Below are positions 34,614 through 43,931 of a DNA stretch of 64,000 nucleotides, piece by piece (positions within the stretch are counted from its first letter, which is position 1; every line of letters starts with the position of its first letter). Position numbers and translations under genes: made by a program. The notes under the pieces are model-generated. The model was not told where the DNA came from, searched no databases, and was given only the letters and a program-made list of their open reading frames with translations. Source of the DNA: Denitratisoma oestradiolicum (GTDB taxonomy: Bacteria; Pseudomonadota; Gammaproteobacteria; Burkholderiales; Rhodocyclaceae); assembly GCF_902813185.1 (NCBI RefSeq), contig NZ_LR778301.1, positions 1,674,001-1,738,000 of the forward strand, given 5' to 3'.

Positions 34614-34647
34614 GATCGAGGATACCCGTTGCCGGGTACCCTCGATC
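34614..34647 (-). terminator. Hairpin downstream of the aminotransferase gene
   Basis: A 15-bp stem, GATCGAGGATACCCG pairing with CGGGTACCCTCGATC (one G-T type mismatch) around a TTGC loop. It lies just 3' of the aminotransferase gene and 5' of ppk. No T-run follows on the minus strand, so it may be a partial or factor-assisted terminator. Confidence 0.6.
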
Positions 34648-34653
34648 GCCTGG

Positions 34654-35856
34654 TCAGGCCTTCAGTACCTGGGCAATGGCATCGGCCACATGATCGATGT
34701 TGCGGGTGTTGAGGGCCGCCAGACAGATGCGGCCGGTGGATACGGCATAGATGCCGAACTCGTCCTTGAGCCGTTCCACCTGCTGGGCGGTGAGCCCGGT
34801 GTAGGAGAACATGCCCCGTTGTTGGGCAACGAAAGCGAAGTCGTGGCCATGGGCCTTCAACTTTTCCACCAGGGCGATGCGCATGGCGCGGATGCGTTCC
34901 CGCATCCCGGCCAGCTCGTCTTCCCATTGCTGGCGCAGTTCCGGACTGGAGAGTACAGCGGCGACGATGGCACCGCCATGGGTGGGCGGATTGGAGTAGT
35001 TGGTGCGCACCACCCGCTTCACCTGGGACAGCACCCGGGCTGATTCCTCCTTGCTGGCGGTGACGATGGACAGGGCGCCGACCCGCTCGCCGTAGAGGGA
35101 GAAGGACTTGGAGAAGGAACTGGAGACGAAGTATTGCAGGCCGGAGGCGGCGAACAGCTTCAAGGCCACCGCGTCGGCGTCGATGCCTTCGGCAAAGCCC
35201 TGGTAGGCCATGTCGATGAAGGCGATCAGGTTCTTGGCCTTGATGATCTGGACCACTTCCTGCCATTGGGCGTCGGTCAGATCGGCGCCGGTGGGGTTGT
35301 GGCAACAGGCATGGAGCACCACGACGGCGTTGGGAGCCATGGCGTTGAGGGATGCCTTCATGGCCGCGAAATTGACACCCCGGGTGGCAGCGTCGTAGTA
35401 GGCGTAAGTGCCCACTTCGAATCCGGCGGACTCGAACAAGGCCCGGTGGTTTTCCCAGCTCGGGTCGCTGATGTAAACCTTGGCTCCAGGCACCAGACGC
35501 TTCAGGTAGTCGGCGCCGATCTTGAGGGCGCCGGTGCCGCCCAGGGCTTCGATGGTGATCACCTGGCCGTTGGCCAGCAGGGGGGAGTCCTTGCCGAACA
35601 CCAGGTTCTGCACCGCCTGGTTGTAAGCGGCCAGGCCCTCGATGGGCTGGTAGCCCCGGGCCGGCATGGCGTCGAGGCGAGCCTTTTCGGCGGCCTTGAC
35701 GGCGGCCAGCAGGGGCAGCTTGCCGTTATCGTCGTAATAGACGCCGACACCGAGGTTCACCTTGTGGGTGCGGCTGTCGGCATTGAAGGCTTCAGTGATG
35801 CCCAGGATGGGGTCGCGGGGAGCCATCTCCACCGCGGCGAAAATAGAAGAGGTCAT
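34654..35856 (-). CDS. Aromatic/aspartate aminotransferase (AspC/TyrB type)
   Basis: PLP-dependent class I aminotransferase, 400 residues, acting on aspartate and/or aromatic amino acids with 2-oxoglutarate. Signs are the substrate loop FNADSRTHKVNLGVGVYYDD, HACCHNPTGADLT, and the PLP-lysine region SSSFSKSFSLYGERVG. The start at 35856 (MTSSIFAAVEMAPRDP) is preferred over an in-frame extension to 35937. Which amino acid it favours cannot be told from the motifs. It is divergent from the tRNA-Val gene. Confidence 0.92.
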   Translation of the reverse strand: MTSSIFAAVEMAPRDPILGITEAFNADSRTHKVNLGVGVYYDDNGKLPLLAAVKAAEKARLDAMPARGYQPIEGLAAYNQAVQNLVFGKDSPLLANGQVITIEALGGTGALKIGADYLKRLVPGAKVYISDPSWENHRALFESAGFEVGTYAYYDAATRGVNFAAMKASLNAMAPNAVVVLHACCHNPTGADLTDAQWQEVVQIIKAKNLIAFIDMAYQGFAEGIDADAVALKLFAASGLQYFVSSSFSKSFSLYGERVGALSIVTASKEESARVLSQVKRVVRTNYSNPPTHGGAIVAAVLSSPELRQQWEDELAGMRERIRAMRIALVEKLKAHGHDFAFVAQQRGMFSYTGLTAQQVERLKDEFGIYAVSTGRICLAALNTRNIDHVADAIAQVLKA

Positions 35857-35998
35857 GGGGACTCCAGATAACAGGCGGCTGATTGCTTGGGGCGGCATCG
35901 TCCCGGTACCGGACAAGCCTCCCAGCGAAAAACGCAAATAATACCCGAAGCCGCCCCCGCCCCTGTCCGCCGGCTTGTCGCCTTTTCTGTCTTGGGGC

Positions 35999-36027
35999 TG
36001 TCAAAACCGGGGCAACTCCCGTATACT
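35999..36027 (+). promoter_or_regulatory. Stringent-type promoter for tRNA-Val
   Basis: A near-perfect -10 TATACT at 36022-36027 with TGTCAA 17 bp upstream (35999-36004) as a weak -35. The bases that follow, CTGCCCCCTCG, form a GC-rich discriminator, typical of rRNA/tRNA promoters under stringent control by ppGpp. Confidence 0.5.
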
Positions 36028-36064
36028 CTGCCCCCTCGAATCCGGGGCGCTTCCCGGATGCGGC

Positions 36065-36140
36065 GGGCGCTTAGCTCAGTTGGTAGAGCGCCTCCCTTAC
36101 AAGGAGGATGTCGGCGGTTCGACCCCGTCAGCGCCCACCA
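36065..36140 (+). tRNA. tRNA-Val (anticodon UAC)
   Basis: A 76-nt cloverleaf with acceptor GGGCGCT pairing AGCGCCC, D-arm around TAGCTCAGTTGGTAGAGC, anticodon stem CCTCC/GGAGG with loop CTTACAA (anticodon TAC at 36098-36100), T-arm with GGTTCGACC, and an encoded ACCA end. It reads GUA and other GUN codons through wobble. A strong terminator follows. Confidence 0.97.
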
Positions 36141-36154
36141 GTAATTCCTATGTA

Positions 36155-36179
36155 AACCGCCGCTCAGGCGGTTTTTTTT
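36155..36179 (+). terminator. Rho-independent terminator of tRNA-Val
   Basis: Perfect 7-bp stem AACCGCC-gctca-GGCGGTT followed by a run of eight T (36172-36179, two of which also pair in the stem). Classic intrinsic terminator just 15 bp after the tRNA CCA end. Confidence 0.92.
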
Positions 36180-36503
36180 CGCGCCCATTTCTCGCCCAAT
36201 TAGAGATGTGCCTCTCCGCATTCGGGAAAACTCCATCTGCTCCGGTCGGTTGTGCCTTTCCGGTCACAGTCCCTTTAATGCGCATGGAAGCCGATTTTCC
36301 GCCTCGGTCCCCGGTTAGGCGTTCGATTTTTCTTCAATTTCGTTTCTCCTTTCCCGAGGGCTTTTACCCCAGGTTTCTTTAATTCTGAATCCATGGGATA
36401 GATATCGATATCCAAGGGGGATGGGAAGGATTTCACTATCATTTTCGATACTACGAAAGTTATGATGCTCCCCTTGATATTGCTGTTTTGATCGCCATTC
36501 ACC
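36180..36503. other. AT-rich leader of the FapA-like gene
   Basis: This 324-bp stretch contains no gene that I can support. It is locally AT-rich. A possible -10 box (TATGAT, 36461-36466) lacks a good -35. GATATCGATATC near 36402 is a small palindrome. I see no ribosome-binding site stronger than a weak one before the ATG at 36504. Confidence 0.4.
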
Positions 36504-38498
36504 ATGACTGATTCCTCCCCCAATCCGTCGTTGGGCACCATGGCTGACCTGGCCGAGGGCCAGGTTCTGCTGCCGGACTTCATTCTGTGCCAGGAGGGGG
36601 GGCTGTTCGTGGATCTTTCCCTGCTGGACTCGGGAGCGCGTTTCCATCAGTTTGTTGACCGGGTTTTCGGTGCCGATCAGTGTTTCGAAGGGCTGGATTA
36701 TGGTGTTTTCCAGTTGTTGTTGACGGACCCTGAGTCTCCGTTGCTTCTGCAGCAGAGCAGGGGGAACAAGGAACGTCCCCTGGTCCGTGTGGCGGCTGGG
36801 TTGCAAGCATTTTTGCCAGAGCGCCAGAGCCTTTATCGCAGCGTCAAGGTGTCCGCCGATGGTGCCCGGGCCGAGTACATTTTCGAGCCGGTGAGTCTGG
36901 AAATGGCGGAAGTCGTCACTGTCCAGGATCCTCCCGACGAGAATGGCGAAGTGCCCCCGCCTCGGCAGGAAACTCGCCGGTTTCTCCAGCGCGCCTGGCC
37001 CAAGCCCGATGAGTTTGTCGCCGCCATGTGGCGCAAAGGGCTGCGCTTTGGTCTGGACATGGCAAGGATTGCCGCCGCCTGTTCCAGCGATAAGGCGGAG
37101 CGCCAGGATATCGCCCGATGGCAGCCGGCTACCGATGGGCGGGATGCAAGCATCGTCGAACAGAGCGATGCCCTCTATCGAGACGATTCTCCCCGCCGGC
37201 TGGCCGATGGCCGCGTGGATTTGCGGGCCTTCCATAATCGGTTCCCTCAGGTGACGGCGGAGACCCGTCTGTTGCGAAAGACGCCCCGGGTGCTCGGGCG
37301 GGATGGATGGAATGTGCGGGGTGACCGGCTGGAGGCTGCACTGCCCCAGGACTGCGAACTGGATTCCCTGGCGGGGCCTGGCACCCGGGTAGATCGCACC
37401 GGCGAGGGAGAGTTCATCGTAGCGGCGATGACCGGTTTTCTCAGCATCGATACGGCAACCAATCAGCTTTCGGTATCGGACAAGATCATTGATCGCCACG
37501 GTGTGAGCCTGCGCACCACCGGGGATCTGCGATTGTCTGGGGCGGAGTTCGAGGAGCATGGCGAGGTTCAGGAACGACGCCAGGTGGAAGGTCATGACAT
37601 GAGCTTTCTTGCAGACGTGTTCGGCCATATTTCATCCGATGGCGGGCGAGTGCTGCTCAAGTCCTGCTTGGCGGGGGGCTCGGTGACCAATTTTGGTGGC
37701 GCGGTTACCGTGGAGGGAAGGGCTTCCCGGGCCGTGATCGTTGCTCGGCATGGTTCGGTGCAGCTCCAATATGCGGAAAGTTGTCTGATCATTGCCGATC
37801 GGGTGACCCTGGCCCATGGCGTGGGTTGCGACATCCTGGGTGAGGATGTCCGTGTGGAGCGGGCCGAGGGTTGCGCCATTGCTGGCCGTGTCCTGACTTT
37901 GGGGCAGACCGGAGAACGCCACGGCGTGGATACCCTTGTCACACTCTTCCTGCCGGACAGCGCCGCGTGGGACAAGGAAATGGCGGATCTCGACGAGGAA
38001 GAAAATCAGATCACCCAAAAACGCCTGAAGTCGGAGGCCGCCCTAGCGCAATTGCAGCAGGAATCCGAACTGTTGCGTTTCCTTAAGCTGCGGCAGACCG
38101 TCAAGGAAGGCGCAGTGATCATGGATGCCACCCAGAAGGCCGCCTGGCAGGCCATGGTCAATCGGATGGCGCCCCTGTTGGGACAGATCAAGGCCCATCA
38201 GGACGTTCTTCAGGCGCTGAATGCCCGAAGCGGTGAAATCCTGGTCCACCGCAGTGAGCTGGAGGAGACACGACGGAGTGCTGAAGTAGCAGTACATTGC
38301 GAGGTTGGCGAGGTTGTGGGAGATACCCGGGTGCGGGGGCGGCCCCTGGCGGAAGAGGGGCTGCCTTTCGCCAGCCTCGGCGAGAAAGCCCTGCGTACCC
38401 GTCTGCGGGAAACCTCCGGAGCGGACAGGCTTCTGTTCGTGAACCGATGCGGTAGTTTCCGCTGGCCGCCTGCATCGGCTACTGATTCGTCGGATTGA
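36504..38498 (+). CDS. FapA-like protein (DUF342)
   Basis: A 664-residue cytoplasmic protein of the DUF342/FapA family. N-terminal part has a domain typical of FapA (VLLPDFILCQEGGLFVDLS). The middle repeats predict a right-handed beta-helix (GGSVTNFGGAVTVEGRASRA, ILGEDVRVERAEGCAIAGRV). A coiled-coil stretch follows (DLDEEENQITQKRLKSEAAL). Vibrio FapA controls flagellar polarity, but here no flagellar gene is near. An HDOD protein and a chemoreceptor lie downstream, so a motility or polarity role is possible but unproven. Confidence 0.8.
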   Translation: MTDSSPNPSLGTMADLAEGQVLLPDFILCQEGGLFVDLSLLDSGARFHQFVDRVFGADQCFEGLDYGVFQLLLTDPESPLLLQQSRGNKERPLVRVAAGLQAFLPERQSLYRSVKVSADGARAEYIFEPVSLEMAEVVTVQDPPDENGEVPPPRQETRRFLQRAWPKPDEFVAAMWRKGLRFGLDMARIAAACSSDKAERQDIARWQPATDGRDASIVEQSDALYRDDSPRRLADGRVDLRAFHNRFPQVTAETRLLRKTPRVLGRDGWNVRGDRLEAALPQDCELDSLAGPGTRVDRTGEGEFIVAAMTGFLSIDTATNQLSVSDKIIDRHGVSLRTTGDLRLSGAEFEEHGEVQERRQVEGHDMSFLADVFGHISSDGGRVLLKSCLAGGSVTNFGGAVTVEGRASRAVIVARHGSVQLQYAESCLIIADRVTLAHGVGCDILGEDVRVERAEGCAIAGRVLTLGQTGERHGVDTLVTLFLPDSAAWDKEMADLDEEENQITQKRLKSEAALAQLQQESELLRFLKLRQTVKEGAVIMDATQKAAWQAMVNRMAPLLGQIKAHQDVLQALNARSGEILVHRSELEETRRSAEVAVHCEVGEVVGDTRVRGRPLAEEGLPFASLGEKALRTRLRETSGADRLLFVNRCGSFRWPPASATDSSD

Positions 38499-38510
38499 GT
38501 CGGGTTCTGT

Positions 38511-39005
38511 TCAGTTATCAGGCATCGACAGCTTGTGTCTGAACCAGTCTTCCAGCATCTGCTTCTCGTGATGCAGGGGATCGGACCTGTCGGATGTACT
38601 GACCCGATCAAGGTAGTTCACGTCGGTGACGGACTCCTCCCCCTGTTTTAGAACCCGGGAACCCTCGGAGAGGGTATAGCGCAGCTTGATCAGGGGCCAG
38701 GTTGCGGCGCTTGACCGCATGATGCGCACGTCGTGGAGCGGAGGTGGTTGCCAGGGCTCGTATCGGCCGGCCAGATCGATGTCCAGGATTTCCAGTTTCA
38801 GGGTCTGGGTCGTTGGCAAGTATTGCTTGCCCATCTTTTGCAGATGCTGTTCCAGAGTGCGGATATTGCGATCAATGTCATGCTGGTTGATGCCGACATC
38901 CTGGTATTTTTCCGGAGCCAGGAAGTCGACGCTGACATCGCCCGCGAGGGTCGCGGGAGTGGCAAGGGAAAGGAGCAGGAAAATGAGGCTGTTGGGCGTT
39001 TTCAT
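38511..39005 (-). CDS. DUF3016-like exported protein
   Basis: A 164-residue protein with a signal peptide (MKTPNSLIFLLLSLATPATLA). The mature part reads VSVDFLAPEKYQDVGINQHD near the N-terminus and KLEILDIDLAGRYEPWQ in the middle, as in the DUF3016 family. It is probably periplasmic. Function unknown. Its 3' end faces the FapA-like gene and its 5' end faces the HDOD gene. Confidence 0.75.
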   Translation of the reverse strand: MKTPNSLIFLLLSLATPATLAGDVSVDFLAPEKYQDVGINQHDIDRNIRTLEQHLQKMGKQYLPTTQTLKLEILDIDLAGRYEPWQPPPLHDVRIMRSSAATWPLIKLRYTLSEGSRVLKQGEESVTDVNYLDRVSTSDRSDPLHHEKQMLEDWFRHKLSMPDN

Positions 39006-39208
39006 GGTGAGACTCCAGTTCGCTTGAGGTAGTCATAGTTGATTGGACAGCCCAGGTTCTGCTGTGGTTTCATCCAATGGAGGCGTGCCGGATCGACGGT
39101 AAAGGAGTTTATCCCGATGATCGGTCTGCTCGATATCACCAATCTTTACGTCACTGTACTCCGGGTTTCTTGATCCGGCCTGATGTGTTTTGCGAGACAT
39201 GTTCGTCA

Positions 39209-40063
39209 ATGCTTGAGTCCCCTTTTCCCGATATCGAGGCCTGGTCCCTGTTCTACGAAAGTGCCGAGTTGCCCGTGCTGCGGCACTCCCTCCAGCAACT
39301 GGACCAGATACGGGAGCGGGCGAATACGGCCAATACCCGTACCCTGGCAGCCATCATCCTGCGGGACCCTTTGCTGACGCTGCGGGTACTGAACTATATC
39401 GAGCAACATCGCGCACGTCGGCAACTGACCGACATCACCACAATAGAGCGGGCGCTGATGATGATCGGCATGGAGCCGTTTTTTCGGGATTTCCGGAATC
39501 TCCCCCTGGTGGAGGATCGACTCAAGGCCCATCCCCGGGCCCTGCTGGGTCTGCTCAAGGTGATCGCCCGCGCCCGCCGAGCCGCTGCCTGGGCTCGGGA
39601 GTGGGCGGTAATCCGTCATGATCTGGATGTGGACGAAATCACCGTGGCGGCCCTGCTGCGCTATGTCAGCGATATGTTGATGTGGTGCTTTGCCCCTACT
39701 CTGGCCTTGAAAGTGAGGGAACTCCAGGCCCAGGACCGCCACTTGCGTTCTTCGATCGCCCAGCAGACGGTATTCAATATGAAGCTCGACGAATTGCAGA
39801 TGGTCCTGGTCAGGCAATGGCACCTGCCCGAGTTGCTCACCACGCTGATGGATCCTGCCCAGTCCGAGAATCCGCGGATACGCAATGTGATGCTGGCCTG
39901 TGACCTGGCCAGGCATTCGGACAATGGATGGGATGACCTGGCACTGCCTGATGATTACCGGGCCATTGAGGAACTGCTACACCTGGACCACCCAAGCCTG
40001 ATGGGCAAGCTGGGCCTGGACGACAACGGGCGGCCTCCCGCCAGTTCTGGGACGGCTGCTTAA
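39209..40063 (+). CDS. HDOD-domain protein
   Basis: A 284-residue HDOD protein, an HD-like helical domain that usually lacks catalytic metal ligands and works in signalling. The segments [20 protein letters not shown] and [20 protein letters not shown] are HDOD-typical (helix and loop around the family motif). No GGDEF, EAL or PilZ domain is fused. The start is uncertain: 39209 ([12 protein letters not shown]) is my choice, but the frame is open from 39077. The last codons overlap the MCP gene stop. Confidence 0.75.
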   Translation: MLESPFPDIEAWSLFYESAELPVLRHSLQQLDQIRERANTANTRTLAAIILRDPLLTLRVLNYIEQHRARRQLTDITTIERALMMIGMEPFFRDFRNLPLVEDRLKAHPRALLGLLKVIARARRAAAWAREWAVIRHDLDVDEITVAALLRYVSDMLMWCFAPTLALKVRELQAQDRHLRSSIAQQTVFNMKLDELQMVLVRQWHLPELLTTLMDPAQSENPRIRNVMLACDLARHSDNGWDDLALPDDYRAIEELLHLDHPSLMGKLGLDDNGRPPASSGTAA

Positions 40064-41283
40064 TTCAGTCGGAAGTGCTGGATTGTCTTTTCCAGACTTT
40101 CCGCCAGGGCTTCCAGCTGCCGCGCTTCCTCGGCCACCTGGAGCACTGCGTGGCTGTTGGATTCCGCCATGCTGGCGATCTGCTTGATGTTGCCGCCGAC
40201 GGACTCGGTGGAATCCCGCTGTTCCCGTACCGTGCCAAGGATGCGTTTCATGCTGCTGGCTGTCTGGGAGACCACGCCTGTGGTGGCGGTGAGCGTATCG
40301 GTGACTTGATCGAGATGCTGCTGCATGGTGGAAAGGGCATCCTGCCCATGCTGCAATGATGACTCGACGGTATCCGACTGGTTGCCCAGGGCGCGGGTGA
40401 CGTTGTCGATCTCGTTGGCGGTGGCCGCAGATTTTTCCGCTAGCTTGCGCACTTCGTCCGCTACCACGGCGAATCCTCGCCCATGCTCGCCGGCCCGGGC
40501 CGCCTCGATGGCGGCGTTGAGTGCCAGGAGATTGGTTTGGTCGGCGATGTCCTTCACCTCCTGGGTCATGGTGGTGATGGACTTGGCGCTTTCGATGAAG
40601 GCGTTGGTGGTCTGGGTCGCATCGCGCACCGCCGAACTGGCCAGGGAGAGGTCCTGAATGATCCCGGCAAGATGGTCGGCGGTGGCCTGGGAGCGGGTCT
40701 GGCTGGCTTCGGCCAGGCCGCTGGCGTCCTCGGCCTCGGTGGCGACAGCTTCCATGGAACCGGTCACCGCCCCCACCACACGCACGGAATCATTGGCCAC
40801 TCCGGTCTGTTCGGAGCTGCACCGGTTGATGTTGTCGGTCATGGCAGCGAACTGGGAGGCGCTCGTCCGCACCTTGCCGGCGGCATCCCTCAACTGGCGG
40901 GCCATGGTGACCAGGCTGCCTTGCAGCCCGGCGATTGCCGCCAGCAGACTGTCACTGTCGTCTGGCCGGAGCTGGATGCGGAAGGCCAGATCGCCGGAGG
41001 AAATCCGCTTCACCACATTGGCGGCGTACTGGGGCTCGCCCCCCAGCAGGTTGAGCAGGATGCGCACCAGTTGCACGAAGGCGGCCAGGGCCATGGAGGA
41101 GACCGTAAGGGTGACGCCGATGATCCACCACTTGCTGGATTCGGCCATCTCCATCAGTTGGGCATCCAGCTTGCCGGCCTCGTCGGCCAGTCGCATGAAC
41201 ATCAGGAAGCTGAAACCATTGGCGATTACCGTGGCGATCGCGAGGATGGAGAGCACGAGAATCAGGCGGTTGCGTAATGACAT
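40060..41283 (-). CDS. Methyl-accepting chemotaxis protein with minimal periplasmic region
   Basis: A 407-residue chemoreceptor: helix 1 ([20 protein letters not shown]), a loop of only about 30 residues, helix 2 ([20 protein letters not shown]), a HAMP domain, and a signalling domain with the hairpin tip [20 protein letters not shown] and [18 protein letters not shown]. The very short periplasmic loop means that it cannot hold a standard ligand domain. It may sense membrane or cytosolic signals or work with a partner. The start at 41283 has GGAG 7 nt upstream. It converges on the HDOD gene with overlapping stops (TTAA at 40060-40063). Confidence 0.88.
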   Translation of the reverse strand: MSLRNRLILVLSILAIATVIANGFSFLMFMRLADEAGKLDAQLMEMAESSKWWIIGVTLTVSSMALAAFVQLVRILLNLLGGEPQYAANVVKRISSGDLAFRIQLRPDDSDSLLAAIAGLQGSLVTMARQLRDAAGKVRTSASQFAAMTDNINRCSSEQTGVANDSVRVVGAVTGSMEAVATEAEDASGLAEASQTRSQATADHLAGIIQDLSLASSAVRDATQTTNAFIESAKSITTMTQEVKDIADQTNLLALNAAIEAARAGEHGRGFAVVADEVRKLAEKSAATANEIDNVTRALGNQSDTVESSLQHGQDALSTMQQHLDQVTDTLTATTGVVSQTASSMKRILGTVREQRDSTESVGGNIKQIASMAESNSHAVLQVAEEARQLEALAESLEKTIQHFRLN

Positions 41284-41399
41284 GGAATCACTCCGGGACG
41301 GTGGCATATGCTGAATGCCACCGATACTATCCGATAGGGATAGCTGGTCCATGATCGGGCTCAATAATCTGTTTGTTCATGCAGGCGCTTGGGCGATGC

Positions 41400-42413
41400 C
41401 TACGCGGTAGCGGTGACGCATTCCTGGATCAGTTCCGGCCCCCGGAAGACCAGACCGGAATAGATCTGCACCAGGGCGGCGCCGGCTTCCAGTTTGGCGT
41501 GGGCACGCGGGCCATCGGTGATGCCGCCGGCGGCGATGATGGGCAGCTCTCCTCCCAGGGCAGTTGCCAGGGCGCGCACCACTGCAGTGGATTTCTCGAA
41601 CAAGGGGGCGCCTGACAGGCCACCGGCTTCACCGGCATGGGCCAGGCCTTCCACTCCCTTACGGTCCAGAGTGGTATTGGTGGCGATCACCCCGTCGATG
41701 CGATGCCGGCGCAGGGCGTCGGCGATCATGGTGATCTGCTCCCCTTCCAGATCCGGGGCGATTTTCAGGGCCAGGGGCACATAGCGGCCATGCTGGTCGG
41801 CGAGGCGGGTCTGCCGTGCCTTGAGGGCGCCCAGCAGGGCGTCCAGTTCCGATTCACCCTGCAACTGGCGCAGATTCTTGGTGTTGGGGCTGGAGATGTT
41901 TACCGTGACATAACTGGCGGCGTCATAGACTTTGTTCAGGCAGATGAGGTAATCCTCGGCGGCCCGCTCGATGGGGGTGTCGAAGTTTTTGCCGATGTTG
42001 ATCCCCAGCACTCCCTTGAAGCGGGCCTGGCGCACATTGGATAGCAGGGCCTCGACGCCGTGATTGTTGAAGCCCATCCGGTTGATGATGGCCTGTCGTT
42101 CCGGCAGGCGGAACAGGCGTGGCTTGGGATTGCCGGGCTGGGGGCGAGGGGTCACGGTACCAATCTCGACGAAGCCGAAGCCCAGGCGACCCCAGGCGTC
42201 GATGCATTCACCGTTCTTGTCCAGGCCGGCGGCCAGGCCCACCCGGTTAGGAAAGTCGAGGCCCATCACCGTCACCGGTTTATCCCGGGGGGCCGGGGGC
42301 GGGGGCAGCAAACCCAGCCTTTCCAGGCGCTTGAGGCCGGCCAGGGTGGCTTCGTGGGCAGATTCGGCGCCCAGGGAGAACAGCAGGGGGCGGATCAGGC
42401 AGTAGGGCAGCAT
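41400..42413 (-). CDS. pyrD: Dihydroorotate dehydrogenase (quinone)
   Basis: Class 2 PyrD, 337 residues, converts dihydroorotate to orotate in pyrimidine synthesis and passes electrons to the quinone pool at the inner membrane. Signs are the N-terminal membrane-associating helices ([20 protein letters not shown]), [27 protein letters not shown] (Ser as catalytic base) and [18 protein letters not shown] with the phosphate-binding GGI. The start at 42413 follows the bpt stop by 10 bp, which makes it the last gene of the fbpC-aat-bpt-pyrD set. Confidence 0.95.
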   Translation of the reverse strand: MLPYCLIRPLLFSLGAESAHEATLAGLKRLERLGLLPPPPAPRDKPVTVMGLDFPNRVGLAAGLDKNGECIDAWGRLGFGFVEIGTVTPRPQPGNPKPRLFRLPERQAIINRMGFNNHGVEALLSNVRQARFKGVLGINIGKNFDTPIERAAEDYLICLNKVYDAASYVTVNISSPNTKNLRQLQGESELDALLGALKARQTRLADQHGRYVPLALKIAPDLEGEQITMIADALRRHRIDGVIATNTTLDRKGVEGLAHAGEAGGLSGAPLFEKSTAVVRALATALGGELPIIAAGGITDGPRAHAKLEAGAALVQIYSGLVFRGPELIQECVTATA

Positions 42414-42423
42414 GAGGGGGAGG

Positions 42424-43155
42424 TCAGAAAGTTTCGAGGGTTTGCCACTGGTCATCGCGGAGGACTTCCAGAGGGTGGAATCGGGCCTTGTAGGCCATCT
42501 TGCGACTGTCACGAATCCAGTAACCAAGATAGACGTAGGGCAGTCCCAGGCGGCGGCACTGCTCGATCTGCCAGAGGATGGAGTAGGTGCCAAAGCTGGC
42601 GGAATTCAGGTCCGGGTCGTAGAAGGTATACACCGAGGACAGACCATCGCTCAGGATGTCGATGATGCTGATCATACGTAGCTGGCCGGCATCGCGAAAC
42701 TCCACCAAACGGGTGTCTACATGAGTTTGCAGCAGAAAGTGGCTGTACTGGTCGCGGCTGTCCTGGTCCATGCCTCCGCCTTGATGTCGGGCCGCCTGGT
42801 AACGGTGGTAGAGCTGGTAATGCTCCTCCCGGAACACCAGCGGACGTTCGATGATGTCCAGGCTTTGGTGTTGTTGCCAGGCTCGGCGCTGGTTGCGCTT
42901 GGGGCGGAAGATTTCCGTGGGGATCCGTACCGGTTGGCACTCCTTGCAGGCATCGCAATAGGGGCGGTAAGTGAAGATGCCGCTACGGCGGAAGCCGGCC
43001 CGCACCAGTTTGCCGAAGGTCAGGCCATCAATCAGGTGAGCCGGGGTCGCCACCTGGGAACGCGCGATCCGGCCTGGCAGATAGGAGCAGCCGTAAGGAG
43101 CCGTTGCATAGAACTGCAACAGGGAGAAGACAGGAAGGTCGCGGGGGTGGGTCAT
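42424..43155 (-). CDS. bpt: Aspartate/glutamate leucyltransferase Bpt
   Basis: Adds Leu from Leu-tRNA to N-terminal Asp/Glu of proteins for degradation (bacterial N-degron pathway). 243 residues of the ATE family: N-terminal [20 protein letters not shown] and [19 protein letters not shown] hold the conserved Cys cluster, and [20 protein letters not shown] is the C-terminal signature. The start at 43155 is preferred over 43200. It lies 41 bp after aat. Confidence 0.93.
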   Translation of the reverse strand: MTHPRDLPVFSLLQFYATAPYGCSYLPGRIARSQVATPAHLIDGLTFGKLVRAGFRRSGIFTYRPYCDACKECQPVRIPTEIFRPKRNQRRAWQQHQSLDIIERPLVFREEHYQLYHRYQAARHQGGGMDQDSRDQYSHFLLQTHVDTRLVEFRDAGQLRMISIIDILSDGLSSVYTFYDPDLNSASFGTYSILWQIEQCRRLGLPYVYLGYWIRDSRKMAYKARFHPLEVLRDDQWQTLETF

Positions 43156-43196
43156 GGGATTCGGTGGTCGTTGCGTATGCCATCGGCCTGCCATGT

Positions 43197-43931
43197 TCAA
43201 GGTCTCCCGTCCCGCCCGGAAGCATTCCGATAGGCATCGAGAATACCCGCGGCGGGCCAGATGCCGGCCGGCTCTCCTTCCACCGTGAGTTCTCCGATCA
43301 GCTCGCGGAAGCGCTGGCGGGAAATGGGGCGGGCGCCCAGGAAAGACAGGTGAGAGGTTTCCATCTGGCAGTCAATTATGCCGAAATTCCGGCGCATCAA
43401 GAACAGGCAGAGATGGGCCAGAGCGATCTTGGAGGCATCGCGCCGGGCCGAAAACATGGATTCGCCGTAGAAGACCCGGCCGATGGCGACCCCATAGAGG
43501 CCGCCTGCCAACTGATCGTCGATCCAGGTTTCCACGCTGTGGGCGTAACCCAGTCGGTGCAGCTCCAGATAGGCCTCCTGCATCTCCTTGGTGATCCAGG
43601 TACCCTGCTGGCCGGGGCGCGGGGTGTCGGCACAGGCCTGAAGAACCTGACTGAAGGCGGTGTCCAGTCGTACTTCATAGGCGCTGTTGCGCAGGCTGCG
43701 GGCCAGGGACGTGCGGATTTTCATTTCCTGGGGAAACAGCACCATGCGGGGGTCGGGGGACCACCAGAGGATGGGATCGCCCGGGGCGAACCAGGGAAAG
43801 ATGCCCTGCCGGTAGGCTGCCAGCAGCCGTTCGCAGGACAGGTCGCCCCCCAGGGCCAGCAGGCCGTTGGGTTCGCTGAGCGCTTGCTCCGGCGATGGGA
43901 AGACCGGCTCCGTCGGCAGGCAGGGGATCAT
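43197..43931 (-). CDS. aat: Leucyl/phenylalanyl-tRNA-protein transferase Aat
   Basis: Adds Leu or Phe to proteins with N-terminal Arg/Lys, feeding ClpAPS. The 244 residues show the family motif [20 protein letters not shown] and [20 protein letters not shown], plus [16 protein letters not shown]. The ATG overlaps the fbpC stop (ATGA, 43928-43931). Sits with bpt, so both N-degron branches are in one operon with an iron ABC ATPase and pyrD. Confidence 0.95.
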   Translation of the reverse strand: MIPCLPTEPVFPSPEQALSEPNGLLALGGDLSCERLLAAYRQGIFPWFAPGDPILWWSPDPRMVLFPQEMKIRTSLARSLRNSAYEVRLDTAFSQVLQACADTPRPGQQGTWITKEMQEAYLELHRLGYAHSVETWIDDQLAGGLYGVAIGRVFYGESMFSARRDASKIALAHLCLFLMRRNFGIIDCQMETSHLSFLGARPISRQRFRELIGELTVEGEPAGIWPAAGILDAYRNASGRDGRP

